Below are positions 27,906-37,097 of a stretch of DNA of 64,000 nt, piece after piece. Within the stretch, counting starts at the first letter, position 1; every line of letters starts with the position of its first letter. The notes beneath the pieces are model-generated. The model ran no database searches and was not told the origin of the DNA. It was given only the letters and a program-made list of their open reading frames with translations. A program made the position numbers and the translations under genes. The stretch is from CAZNPH01 sp964574985. Its GTDB lineage: Bacteria > Bacteroidota > Bacteroidia > Bacteroidales > SM23-62. The stretch lies in contig CAZNPH010000007.1 of assembly GCA_964574985.1 (NCBI GenBank), positions 1-64,000 on the forward strand, read 5' to 3'.

Positions 27906-29258
27906 ATGAAACGGCAGATCATCCTCTCATCGGTCATCTTCCTTTCTTTACTAATATTCACCTCCCTGATGGTTTTCCGGTCACAGGATCCCAAAGGCCA
28001 GTTTGCCTATGATGATTTTGATAAACCGGACTATTGCAGGCAATGCCACAATGCCCTTTATCACCAGTGGGAACGGGCCATGATGTCCGAGTCCTTTACC
28101 CATCACTGGGACGAAATCGAATATTTCGACCTGGCCGTTGCCCACTCCGAAAAAGATCCTTCCATGAAAGAAGCCCAGGAGGGCTGCAACGGTTGTCATG
28201 CCCCCCTGGCATACGCAGCCGGGGATCTCCCCCCGCCCCGTCCTTCAAAGAATTCACGGGCCAACGAATCCGTTTCCTGCGAAGTCTGCCACAACATCAA
28301 AGCATATACCGGAGATACTGCATTCAACTACAATTATATTCTGGAGCCCGGGGAAACCAAATTTTCATCCAGGCTGGGCGAGGTACAATCACCCGACCAC
28401 AACATCGTCAAAACGGATCTGCACGGCAAAGCGGAATTCTGCGCCATCTGCCACAACGAAAAGAGTCCGTTCAACACCTGGGTCAAATCCACCTATTTTG
28501 AACTGAAAGAAGGGCCCTATTACAAAGAGGGGGTTGTCTGCCAGGATTGCCATATGACAAAAGCCCATACCAGGACTGCCAAAATGGGAGCCACTTACCC
28601 GGATGCCAAACTGCATCTTTTCCATGGCGCACATGATGAAGGAAAGATCAGGGGCACCATAGAATTGCGGATATTTCCAGACATTCAGGAAGCCATTGCC
28701 GGGGAACCCGTTCAGTTCACGGTCGCCCTTTTCAATCAAAAAACCGGACACAAATTCCCCACCGGTTCGGTGGAAGACCGCATTGTCTGGCTGCATGTGG
28801 AAGCCGTTGATGAATCCGGCAAGAAATTCCATCTCCCGGTGGACAAAAAAAGATTTGAAGGGGAAGAATACACCATTGCATCGGATGCCATGGCCTACCA
28901 GGATATGGGCATACCCCTGGGCATTGATGATTTTGAGGGGATAAGACGGGAAGATGTACCCCCGGGTGACAGGATCTTCCGCATGCCTTACTTTGATCCG
29001 CAGGGAAGGATGACCATCATGCAATGGAACACTGCATCTTTTGGCGTTGACTACCGGATTGGCCCCAGGGAAACCAAACTGGAAACCTACACATTCGAAG
29101 TTCCCTACGACATTACCCCGGGACGGCTGAAAGTGACCGCCACGCTCAATTACCGTTTGCTGGTCAAGCCTGTCGGGGAATTCCTGGATGTGCCCGAAGA
29201 AGAGTACCGGGCAGTAAAAGTTAACGAACAGTCTACCGAAATAAATGTCTTCCTTTAA
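27906..29258 (+). CDS. Membrane-anchored pentaheme c-type cytochrome
   Basis: A 450-residue exported electron carrier. The start chosen gives MKRQIILSSVIFLSLLIF, an uncleaved or cleavable N-terminal membrane segment; a longer frame from 27813 has an atypical leader. Five CxxCH heme c motifs occur: CRQCH, CNGCH, CEVCH, CAICH and CQDCH, all within about residues 40-220, with extra histidines that could be distal ligands (cytochrome c554-like). The second half has no heme motifs and looks like a beta-sandwich. Heme c attachment happens outside the cytoplasm, so the protein faces the periplasm. It is 11 bp upstream of the heme-porin gene and surely co-transcribed. It probably passes electrons between the quinone side and the outer-membrane partner; direction and donor are unknown. 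Confidence 0.9.
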   Translation: MKRQIILSSVIFLSLLIFTSLMVFRSQDPKGQFAYDDFDKPDYCRQCHNALYHQWERAMMSESFTHHWDEIEYFDLAVAHSEKDPSMKEAQEGCNGCHAPLAYAAGDLPPPRPSKNSRANESVSCEVCHNIKAYTGDTAFNYNYILEPGETKFSSRLGEVQSPDHNIVKTDLHGKAEFCAICHNEKSPFNTWVKSTYFELKEGPYYKEGVVCQDCHMTKAHTRTAKMGATYPDAKLHLFHGAHDEGKIRGTIELRIFPDIQEAIAGEPVQFTVALFNQKTGHKFPTGSVEDRIVWLHVEAVDESGKKFHLPVDKKRFEGEEYTIASDAMAYQDMGIPLGIDDFEGIRREDVPPGDRIFRMPYFDPQGRMTIMQWNTASFGVDYRIGPRETKLETYTFEVPYDITPGRLKVTATLNYRLLVKPVGEFLDVPEEEYRAVKVNEQSTEINVFL

Positions 29259-29269
29259 ACCCGAACTCT

Positions 29270-30466
29270 ATGAACAGCAGAATTATTTTGACCGCCCTGA
29301 TCCTTTTCTCTTTCGGGACCCAACTGAGCCGTGCCATTCCGGCCTTTGCCAGAAAATACCGTATCAGCTGCAAAACCTGTCATGCTCCTTCCGTGCCCAA
29401 ACTGAAGGATTACGGGAACGATTATGCCGGAGACGGATTCAAACTGCAGGATTACGAATCACCCGGCTATTTTGTGGATGCCGGGGATGAGAAGCTTTCC
29501 CTGATCCGGAATTTCCCCCTTGCCGTCAGAATGGACGGTTATATTACCTGCAATTTCAGCGGAAACGGCCGGCATGATCTATCTGCTCCCTATCTGCTCA
29601 AGCTTTTGTCCGGAGGGGAACTTTCTGATCATCTGGCATACTATTTCTATTTCTACATGGATGAACAGGGTGAAATTGCCGGGGTAGAAGATGCTTACCT
29701 GATGTATGACAATTTCCTGAACAGCCCCCTGGATATTTACCTGGGACAGTTCCAGGTTTCGGATCCCCTGTTCAAAAGGGAGCTGAGGCTAAGTCTGGAG
29801 GATTACCACGTGTATACATCCCGCATCGGACTGTCTGACATCAATATGAAATATGACAAAGGGATCATGCTTACCTGCGGCTTCGATACCGGTACCGATC
29901 TGATCGTCGAGGTGGTGAATGGCAATGGCCTGTCAGAAGCAGATCCCTGGAATCTGTTTGACAAAGACAAATACAAAAATTTCCTGGGAAGGGTCTCCCA
30001 GGACCTGGGAAGTATTCTGCGCCTGGGGGTGGTCGGTTATTTCGGGAAGGAAAAGATTACCAACAACATCGGGAACAGTCTGATCAATCAGGTGGCCTTC
30101 TACGGTCCCGATGCAACAGTGACCGTCAGCAACCTGTTCGAGTTTAATGTCCAGTACCTGGCCAGACAGGATGACCAGGTACTGACAAATCCTGAAACAG
30201 CTGAGATACAGGAAGATATTAACACCAAATGCACACTGGCCGAATTGATATTTACCCCCAAGGGAGATGACAGCGATTGGTATGCCATGGGCCTGCTCAA
30301 CTGGATCGATTCGGATTACCGTCCGGCCGGATACCGTTCAGCCACGCTTCACGCGGGTTACCTTCCCAGACGCAACGTGCGGCTTTCAGCCGAGTATTCC
30401 TATGTTTTTTCAGAGCAGGTGGATGATTTCGGAAAGTTCTCCCTGGGATTCACATCCGCATTTTAG
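29270..30466 (+). CDS. Outer-membrane porin with N-terminal heme c motif (Cyc2-like cytochrome-porin fusion)
   Basis: A 398-residue protein with a signal peptide (about 1-22), immediately followed by AIPAFARKYRISCKTCHAP, a single CxxCH heme-binding site, and then PKLKDYGNDYAGDGFKL. The rest alternates polar and hydrophobic residues in amphipathic strands (for example LAYYFYFYMDEQGEIAGVED and VRLSAEYSYVFSEQ) and ends with phenylalanine (FTSAF), the mark of an outer-membrane beta-barrel. The layout (signal, PAFAR-type lead-in, one heme, PxL..G..F, barrel) is that of Cyc2 cytochrome-porins of iron-oxidising bacteria and related barrel cytochromes. Paired with the pentaheme cytochrome, it suggests an electron conduit through the outer membrane. 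Iron oxidation itself is not shown by this. Confidence 0.8.
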   Translation: MNSRIILTALILFSFGTQLSRAIPAFARKYRISCKTCHAPSVPKLKDYGNDYAGDGFKLQDYESPGYFVDAGDEKLSLIRNFPLAVRMDGYITCNFSGNGRHDLSAPYLLKLLSGGELSDHLAYYFYFYMDEQGEIAGVEDAYLMYDNFLNSPLDIYLGQFQVSDPLFKRELRLSLEDYHVYTSRIGLSDINMKYDKGIMLTCGFDTGTDLIVEVVNGNGLSEADPWNLFDKDKYKNFLGRVSQDLGSILRLGVVGYFGKEKITNNIGNSLINQVAFYGPDATVTVSNLFEFNVQYLARQDDQVLTNPETAEIQEDINTKCTLAELIFTPKGDDSDWYAMGLLNWIDSDYRPAGYRSATLHAGYLPRRNVRLSAEYSYVFSEQVDDFGKFSLGFTSAF

Positions 30467-30485
30467 GCATTGACGGAACTCAGGA

Positions 30486-31991
30486 TCATTCATTGTCCGA
30501 AAGCAGGGGATTGAAATAAGAGATCTTCCGGTCCATTTCAAAATCATACAGGGTAAGGATCCGCAGATTATAATATGCCTCCCAGTAATCCTCCAGTGAT
30601 TGGATATAATCGCGTTTGGCGGATTCACGTTCGGCCAGGGAAATGTTCAGGTCGGTGATGCTGATCTCACCGTTCTGGAATTTCTTCAGGGCGATCCGGT
30701 AACCGTTTCCCGCCACTTTATCTGCCTCACGTGCCGTTTTCATCTGATCCTTCAGCAGTCCGAACTGCTCAACCTGAACGATCACTTCCCTTTCAAAATC
30801 CTTTTTGTCCTGCTCAACATCATAGACCACCAGGTCCCTTTCCGATTCGGCAAGCTTGACCCGTGAAGCCGACCTTCCCCAATCGAGAATGGGGATGCTC
30901 AGGGACAACCTCAACAAACGCTCCCTTTCCGGGTTTTCATAGATCCCGGTAAACTGCGGTGCGCTGTTGGAGATTCCGTAACTCCCACGCAGAGTGGCAC
31001 TTAGTCCGCTCCCCCGCTTTGCCTCTACCAGTTCTTCATCTGCTTCGATCAAACGGCGTTTGAACTCCGGGGTCTCTTTCCGGTTCTGCTTGGCTTCGTC
31101 AAGTGCTTTCCGGGGATCGATCTCGAAAAGCATAATGTCCAGTGGCATGATCAGTTTGATTTCCTGATCCTGATCGAGCCCTATATATGACTTCAATTCA
31201 AAATCAGCGTTCCTCAGGTCCATCCTGGCCTTGTTCATTGCTTTTCTTGCATTAAAAAGGGAAAGTTCTATCCTTGAAAAGTCATTTTCAGATATCTGTC
31301 CCAGTTTTCTTTTTGTCCTGGCAATGTTCAGGTTGTCCTGACTGTTCTTAAGATTGCTTTGCGCCAGATGATAATCGGTCTGTATCTCCAGGTAATTGAA
31401 AAAATACCGTGTTGCCCGGCGGGATATTTTCTCAATGGATTCATTGAAATTTTTTTGCGCTCCTTCATAAACCAGGGGTTCGGTCTTTTTTGCCCATTTC
31501 ATCCAGTTGTATGCGAAAACCGGTTGTCTGAAACCGATCCTGAAAGGGCTCCCGGAAAAATCTATCGTATTGTTCCTGAAATCCTGGACCCGGTATAGTG
31601 AAGTGGAGGCATAAATGGAAGTTCCTGTCTGAGGTATATACTGGCTCAGGGATACAACTGCAGAAGCCTGCACATTGGACACCTGTTTGAACTCGATATT
31701 GCCGTCAGGCTGCACCACCGGGGTAGTAGACTGTGTATAATCCGGGAGATTGCCTTCAAGTTCCAGGCGGGGGCGAAACCGGGTTTCAAAATTTTTCCAT
31801 CTCCAGTAATAATTCACATTCCTGTTCTGTACATATTTCACCGAAGATGATTGCGTAATGGCCAGGTCCACAACATTTTTCAGACTCAGCAGCAAAGTAT
31901 CTCCACTGTCCTGGGAATAAACAGGCAAAAGCCAACTGAACAAAGACAAAAACATTGAAACGGCAATGCTTCTCGATTTCATAAAAACCAT
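30486..31991 (-). CDS. TolC-family outer-membrane channel
   Basis: Outer-membrane efflux channel, 501 residues, with signal peptide (about 1-26; a start three codons later at 31982 is also possible). The mature part is mostly long coiled-coil helices (e.g. SRIELSLFNARKAMNKARMD and VEAKRGSGLSATLRGSYGIS), duplicated as in the family, and the NGEISITDLNISLAERESAK block is typical. It is the last gene of a six-gene minus-strand cluster, 5 bp after the HlyD adaptor, and would form the outer part of a tripartite ABC exporter with it and the MacB-like permease and ATPase. Convergent with the heme-porin gene. Confidence 0.9.
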   Translation of the reverse strand: MVFMKSRSIAVSMFLSLFSWLLPVYSQDSGDTLLLSLKNVVDLAITQSSSVKYVQNRNVNYYWRWKNFETRFRPRLELEGNLPDYTQSTTPVVQPDGNIEFKQVSNVQASAVVSLSQYIPQTGTSIYASTSLYRVQDFRNNTIDFSGSPFRIGFRQPVFAYNWMKWAKKTEPLVYEGAQKNFNESIEKISRRATRYFFNYLEIQTDYHLAQSNLKNSQDNLNIARTKRKLGQISENDFSRIELSLFNARKAMNKARMDLRNADFELKSYIGLDQDQEIKLIMPLDIMLFEIDPRKALDEAKQNRKETPEFKRRLIEADEELVEAKRGSGLSATLRGSYGISNSAPQFTGIYENPERERLLRLSLSIPILDWGRSASRVKLAESERDLVVYDVEQDKKDFEREVIVQVEQFGLLKDQMKTAREADKVAGNGYRIALKKFQNGEISITDLNISLAERESAKRDYIQSLEDYWEAYYNLRILTLYDFEMDRKISYFNPLLSDNE

Positions 31992-31996
31992 CGTTT

Positions 31997-33220
31997 TTAA
32001 AGATTTTCGATTTCAATTTCTTTCATTCTCCGGTAGGATGAAATATCCGAAATAATGATCTCCTCACCTGCCTCCAGCCCTTCAACTATCTCCAGCCAGT
32101 CCGCCCCTTTGAGTCCGGTTACCACCTCCCTGCGACTGGCTTTTCCCGCTCCAACCACAAATACCTCCTGTTTATTGTTCGCGGTCAGTGCAGGTCCGTT
32201 GGGAACCCTGAGGGTGCTGTCCCTCCGGGCCCGGACCACCCGAAGACCCACACGCAAATTTGGCATGAGCTTTTCGTGACTGCTGTTCTCCAGAAATACA
32301 TCAAAACGTACTTTGTTGTCCTCGATCATGGGTTTGATATTGCCGATCTGTCCGGGAAGCCATTCATTGTCGATCACCGCGTACACCTGCCTTCCGGTGG
32401 TGATCAGGTCTGCCTGCTCTTCATCGATCGCCCCGTTGATCTTGAAAGAAGTCATGTCCGACATAATCACCAGCAATTGCCCCACGTTGGTCTTTTCCCC
32501 CTCATTGCCGTATATGTTCAGCACCATACCCGATGAAGGCGCCCTGACCACCATTTTCTTCAATGTTTCCCGTTTGGCTGCCAGCTCCTTTTCCTGAATC
32601 CCGATCTGCAAAAGAAGTCCTTCCTCCTCTGCTTCCAGTTGTTTCAGCCTGATCGAGTTTTTTTGAAGGATCATCTCCAAATCCTTTTCGGCAGCTTCCA
32701 TTTCCTGTTTGGTCTTTTCGACGCGCGCAGGAGAAATTCCCCCGACTTCCAGTAACTGTTTCCGGTCATTCAGCTCAGATTTAATGGAGGCGATCCTCAA
32801 TTCTTTCATCTCCACATTATACTCCAGGTCCACTTTCACAGCATGAGCATTTAACCGGTTTTTCCTGAGATTGTTCCTTTTGACCTTAAGCTGATCGGTG
32901 ATGTTCCCGATCTGTTCCTCAATCTGTTCAGAATCAAGGATCAGGATGATCTCCCCGGCATTCACATTACTGCCCGGTTCATGATAAATCCTTTTAATGA
33001 CCGTCGAAGCAGGACTGCGCAGCAGCACCTCGTTCTCGGCCTCCACGGTGCCTTCGGCATCAACGGTCCTGATCACCGGACCGTATTCGGCAACCGCGGT
33101 TTCGAATTCTCCCCGGAGCATAACCGGAGGCACCAGAAACCTGTAATAATACAAAGCGGCTACAATGGCCAGCAAAAGTATGACCGGAATGGCCACCCAA
33201 AACATTGTTTTTCTTTTCAT
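31997..33220 (-). CDS. HlyD/MacA-family periplasmic adaptor
   Basis: Membrane-fusion protein of 407 residues linking an inner-membrane ABC transporter to a TolC channel. It has one N-terminal membrane helix (about residues 7-26), a split lipoyl domain (TVEAENEVLLRSPASTVIKR ... VRAPSSGMVLNIYGNEGEK), a long central coiled coil (about 100-230) and beta-barrel and membrane-proximal domains (ending VVTGLKGADWLEIVEGLEAG). All typical of MacA/HlyD. It is 20 bp after the methyltransferase-propeller gene and 5 bp before tolC. The substrate cannot be read from it. Confidence 0.93.
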   Translation of the reverse strand: MKRKTMFWVAIPVILLLAIVAALYYYRFLVPPVMLRGEFETAVAEYGPVIRTVDAEGTVEAENEVLLRSPASTVIKRIYHEPGSNVNAGEIILILDSEQIEEQIGNITDQLKVKRNNLRKNRLNAHAVKVDLEYNVEMKELRIASIKSELNDRKQLLEVGGISPARVEKTKQEMEAAEKDLEMILQKNSIRLKQLEAEEEGLLLQIGIQEKELAAKRETLKKMVVRAPSSGMVLNIYGNEGEKTNVGQLLVIMSDMTSFKINGAIDEEQADLITTGRQVYAVIDNEWLPGQIGNIKPMIEDNKVRFDVFLENSSHEKLMPNLRVGLRVVRARRDSTLRVPNGPALTANNKQEVFVVGAGKASRREVVTGLKGADWLEIVEGLEAGEEIIISDISSYRRMKEIEIENL

Positions 33221-33240
33221 GGATAAACTGGTTTATCGTA

Positions 33241-36200
33241 TTACAATCCCAAACAGACCAATTGGCCTTCCCTGGTGGAAATGAACAATTTTCCGTAGGC
33301 TGCAGCCATGCCATCCATGACGGGAATGAATCCGGTTTTTATTTTACGCTCTGTCTCTCCGTTTTCAGCAGATACCACCCATAGCAGGCCACCTTTTTTT
33401 CCTTCGAAAGCGGACTGCTGTTCCAGCAACATGGCTTCCACACCCGTACTGTCTATATGTGAAACAACTTCTTGTTCATCCACCAGGTCCGGCGGCCCGG
33501 CAATGAAAAGCTTGTCGCCGGCCAGAACCATGGCCCTGACCATCAGCGGCACTTCATGATCCCAGAAATACCGGATCCCACCGGATGTTCCGTCTTCCCC
33601 GGAGGGTACATCTTTTGCTGCGGCAAACAATCTGAATTCCATGGGTGTGGTCCAACGGTAGTATTCCGGTTTCCGCCCGTAGCCGTATACTTTCGATTGG
33701 TCAAACACCAGCAGTTTGCCTGCCGGAGTCACCGTTCCGGCCCGGGGATAACCGGCCCATCCCCCCAGGAACCTGCTCCCGTATACCCAGTATGTACGGT
33801 GCCACCAGCTATCATCCAGGAAACCGGTCGGACTGAACAAGTGTTTATATTCCGGGTTCTGATCAACGGGTATGGAATATCTTTCCGGATTTCCGGCGTA
33901 AGGCAATGCTTCCAGGGGAGTACGTTTTCCGTCGGGTGTGAAAGGCTGGGAACGCATGTATATGTATTTTTCGTCCGAGGAAAGAATATCCGGCAGGGCA
34001 ACCGGCATATTCAGCTGCCGGACATAATCCTGAATGGTTCCTTTACCTTGTGGATCTTTTTCATCCATGATGTTAACAGATAAAACCTCACCGGTCCCGG
34101 GAACCATCCGGTAAAGTCTTATGCCCCCATCCAGAAACATGGAACGGCCGGCGGTAAACCACAGGACCCCGTTCCGGATCAGTACGCTGCCGTGTACCGG
34201 CCACACCGATTCAAGCTGCTCAAAATACATTAGCCGCTGATCCAGTGGAGCGGCAAGAAACCGCCAGATCAACCGGCCGTCTTCTGCGGACAGGTTGTAC
34301 ACCGATCCGTCGGCCGACCCGAACAAAACCATATCCCTGTAAACAGCCGGTGGAGAATCGATCCTTCCCCCGGCAGTGAATTCCCAGAGCTTGTGGCCCG
34401 ATCCGGCATCGTATGCATACAGCGTGTGTCGGTCCGTGGCGGCTACAAACACCCGTCCGCCGGCAATGACAGGCGGCGTGATCCGGCCGCCGGGGCCGAC
34501 CGACCATTTCCGGATCAGTCCGGATGGCACTTTTGCCTGTGTTGAACCGCTTCGTGCATTATCGTGGCGGTAAACCGGCCATTCACCGGCAGATTCCCCT
34601 TCCTCCTGATTCCCTGCCTGAATATGTCCGTAAGCAGGGCCTTTTATCAACCGTTCTTCCTGCTTGTTTATTTTTCCTGATATTCGTTTCCCGGCGGCCA
34701 GGGCGTTGATCCCGTACAGTTTGGATTCAGGGAAACAGGCACAGGGATGCTGAGGCGCATAGGTGAGTCCGTTTGCCGGCATTACCCCGTAAAGACAGGC
34801 GCCCCGCACCCAGTGATTGATATCCCAGTGTTCATTTTCGAGATCGATGTATTCGATGCCCGTGCGGGAGGTCATCATGTACCGGTTGGTCGACCGGCTC
34901 CGGTAACAACGGTGATGAAACCAGTAAGTATCCACATCCGGGACAAACTCCCGGATCACCTCGCCGGTATGTACGTCTCTGGCAATGACCTTTCCTTCGG
35001 CATGCCCGCTGGTGGTCTCTCCGCACCAAACCACATCATCGACAACGAACAGGTCCTCGGGAGAGGCATATCCTGAAAGCGGGTGAGGGGCTTTCCAAAG
35101 AAAACGTCCATCTTTCAGGGACAGGACCGTCAGGGTATCCTCCACATTCACCTGCCAGGAGCGGTTACCCTCAGCAGCCAGTCCGCTTCCCGCCAGCAGA
35201 ACCAGGTCTTTGTAAAGAACCATGGTGGGAGCCGAACGCAAAGGATATTCCTCCGCCCTGGAAACCGGATCCGATTGCCAGCAGAGGCTTCCGTCCTTTT
35301 TGTCCAGGCAAATGATCCGTTCCCCGCTCAGGAACACAACATGCCGGTCATCCATGGCCAGGGAAAGCTTGACCACAGGACGCCCTTCCGACCACAAACG
35401 TTCACCTGTGGAAACATGATACGCCCTGACGGAATCCGGTTCGGATGTACCCGGCCCCCCTCCCGATTTTGCGATCAGGACATCCCCTGACAAGAGAATT
35501 TCCCGGGTTTCTTCAGAACCCTTGCATGTATGTACTTTCTGGCCGCTGGCCGCATCCAGTACCGTCACCGGCTCATGGATACCCAGGGTTACATATACCC
35601 TGTCTTTAGTGGCCACCAGTCTTCTGGGCAGGTCAGCGGGGCCGCTCTTGAGCCGGTGCAAATGACTGAACCATTCAGGAATGTCTTTTTTCCACAAAAC
35701 CGTGCCGTTGAAGGCATCCCGTGCCACAAGCCTCCATTGCGGCGGGACCAGGATGGAAAAACGGGGAGCCTCATCGATGATGTAAAAGATCCTTCCTCCT
35801 GCCGAAACCATGGCACTCAGACTGGACATATGGTCATGGTGCCGGGCCCAGCGCGGACTCCCCACCCATTGCAGCCGTCCGGGAGGACCCACCCTCCGGT
35901 CACGGGCCACGGCATTGCCGGACGCATCATGCATATAGTGGGTCCATTCATCGATCGCATCCGTACGGACCTTTTTATGTTTTTTCCAGATTCCCTCATC
36001 CCTGATATATGCTATACCCCCCGGTACGAGCACCCGCATGATCTCCTCCATGGACAATCTTTCGGGTTTTTCTTCCGAAACGATCAGATTGACCAGATTA
36101 TCGATGTATGGCAGGCACCTGCCATCCCACCAGTCAACACTTGCCTGTCCGTATACCCCGTCCGATATCATCCTTTCGCGGGCTGCAGAAATGTTCCGGA

Positions 36201-36426
36201 CCCCGGTATCGAGTCCGTGCACCATAAAACCCTCATTCCCGGCAAATGAAGAGGTGAGTTTTCCCTTGCCACATCCGATATGTACGATAAATCCGCCCCG
36301 GACATCTGTTTCATCCAGTATTTTTGAAGCTTTCCGGTGGGAGGTACAGGAAAACAGCAAAACCAGCACGGAGGACATAATCCACCATGTCCACCTGAAT
36401 GAATGGATACTGTATTTCTTGTTCAT
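33241..36426 (-). CDS. Lipoprotein fusing a SAM-methyltransferase-like domain to a PQQ-type beta-propeller
   Basis: A 1061-residue exported lipoprotein: the signal ends at the lipobox LFSC (cysteine 27). Residues about 45-165 look like a class I methyltransferase: the glycine loop HIGCGKGKL, the acidic strand end HGLDTG, and the later strand EEIMRVLVPGGIAYI. After a linker with WTHYMHDASGNAVARD come many PQQ-propeller repeats to the C-terminus, with recurring AxxGxxLW patterns (DAFNGTVLWKKD, DAGSGHKLWEF, SAEDGRLIWRF). A cysteine pair occurs in YAPQHPCACFPESKLYGINA. The same arrangement exists, as I recall, in Planctomycetes and Verrucomicrobia. A methyltransferase fold outside the cytoplasm would lack SAM, so it may only bind a ligand. 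Located between an ABC ATPase and its HlyD adaptor. Confidence 0.85.
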   Translation of the reverse strand: MNKKYSIHSFRWTWWIMSSVLVLLFSCTSHRKASKILDETDVRGGFIVHIGCGKGKLTSSFAGNEGFMVHGLDTGVRNISAARERMISDGVYGQASVDWWDGRCLPYIDNLVNLIVSEEKPERLSMEEIMRVLVPGGIAYIRDEGIWKKHKKVRTDAIDEWTHYMHDASGNAVARDRRVGPPGRLQWVGSPRWARHHDHMSSLSAMVSAGGRIFYIIDEAPRFSILVPPQWRLVARDAFNGTVLWKKDIPEWFSHLHRLKSGPADLPRRLVATKDRVYVTLGIHEPVTVLDAASGQKVHTCKGSEETREILLSGDVLIAKSGGGPGTSEPDSVRAYHVSTGERLWSEGRPVVKLSLAMDDRHVVFLSGERIICLDKKDGSLCWQSDPVSRAEEYPLRSAPTMVLYKDLVLLAGSGLAAEGNRSWQVNVEDTLTVLSLKDGRFLWKAPHPLSGYASPEDLFVVDDVVWCGETTSGHAEGKVIARDVHTGEVIREFVPDVDTYWFHHRCYRSRSTNRYMMTSRTGIEYIDLENEHWDINHWVRGACLYGVMPANGLTYAPQHPCACFPESKLYGINALAAGKRISGKINKQEERLIKGPAYGHIQAGNQEEGESAGEWPVYRHDNARSGSTQAKVPSGLIRKWSVGPGGRITPPVIAGGRVFVAATDRHTLYAYDAGSGHKLWEFTAGGRIDSPPAVYRDMVLFGSADGSVYNLSAEDGRLIWRFLAAPLDQRLMYFEQLESVWPVHGSVLIRNGVLWFTAGRSMFLDGGIRLYRMVPGTGEVLSVNIMDEKDPQGKGTIQDYVRQLNMPVALPDILSSDEKYIYMRSQPFTPDGKRTPLEALPYAGNPERYSIPVDQNPEYKHLFSPTGFLDDSWWHRTYWVYGSRFLGGWAGYPRAGTVTPAGKLLVFDQSKVYGYGRKPEYYRWTTPMEFRLFAAAKDVPSGEDGTSGGIRYFWDHEVPLMVRAMVLAGDKLFIAGPPDLVDEQEVVSHIDSTGVEAMLLEQQSAFEGKKGGLLWVVSAENGETERKIKTGFIPVMDGMAAAYGKLFISTREGQLVCLGL

Positions 36427-36443
36427 GGCGATAAATAATTGTT

Positions 36444-37097
36444 TTATTGAATTTCTCCGTGATCCAGATGGATGATCCTGCCGGCAACCCCGGCAACGGA
36501 CCGGTCATGGGTCACCAACAGAACGGTCTTGCCTTTCCGGTTATAGTTTTCCAGGTATTTCAGGATCATACGGCTGTTTTCTTCATCCAAATTGCCGGTG
36601 GGTTCATCGGCCAGAATGATATCCGGATCGGAAACGACCGCCCGGATGAAAGCGGTCCTTTGTTTTTCGCCGACACTCAGCTGATGGGGCAACTGAGCCG
36701 ACTTGTCCGCCAGCAGGAAATCCTGAAGCAGGGAAGGAATGGATTTTACCGCCTCTCCGTTCTGGCATGCCATCCGGATGTTGTCATAAACGCTCAGGTA
36801 GGGAATAAGATGAAATTGCTGAAATACAAATCCGATATTCCTTTTCCTGTATGAGTTCTTTTCTTTCTCCGGCAGGCGGTAATAATCGACGCCTTCCAGC
36901 ATCACTTTGCCCTGTTCGGGACGGATCATGCCACCGACTACAAACAACAAGGTCGATTTGCCGGCACCGCTGTGTCCGGTAACGGAAACGAATTCTCCCC
37001 TTCGTATTTCAGTGGATATATTCCTGAGCGCATGGAAAAATCCGTTCCGGGTAGGATATTTCTTGGTAATCCCTGTTAGTTTTATCATATCATCCAT
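36444..37097 (-). CDS. ABC transporter ATP-binding protein (MacB/LolD type)
   Basis: Cytoplasmic ATPase of 217 residues powering the neighbouring permease. The start at 37097 gives MDDMIKLTGITKKYP and overlaps the permease stop by one base (TAATG); the longer frame to 37358 is just the permease gene read out of frame. Walker A is GHSGAGKST, Q-loop FVFQQFHLIP, signature LSVGEKQR (a mild variant of LSGGQ), Walker B IILADEPTGNLDEE and switch histidine LLVTHD. The GNLD sequence after Walker B is typical of the MacB/LolD/FtsE subfamily. Part of the TonB-receptor/ABC/HlyD/TolC cluster. Confidence 0.95.
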   Translation of the reverse strand: MDDMIKLTGITKKYPTRNGFFHALRNISTEIRRGEFVSVTGHSGAGKSTLLFVVGGMIRPEQGKVMLEGVDYYRLPEKEKNSYRKRNIGFVFQQFHLIPYLSVYDNIRMACQNGEAVKSIPSLLQDFLLADKSAQLPHQLSVGEKQRTAFIRAVVSDPDIILADEPTGNLDEENSRMILKYLENYNRKGKTVLLVTHDRSVAGVAGRIIHLDHGEIQ

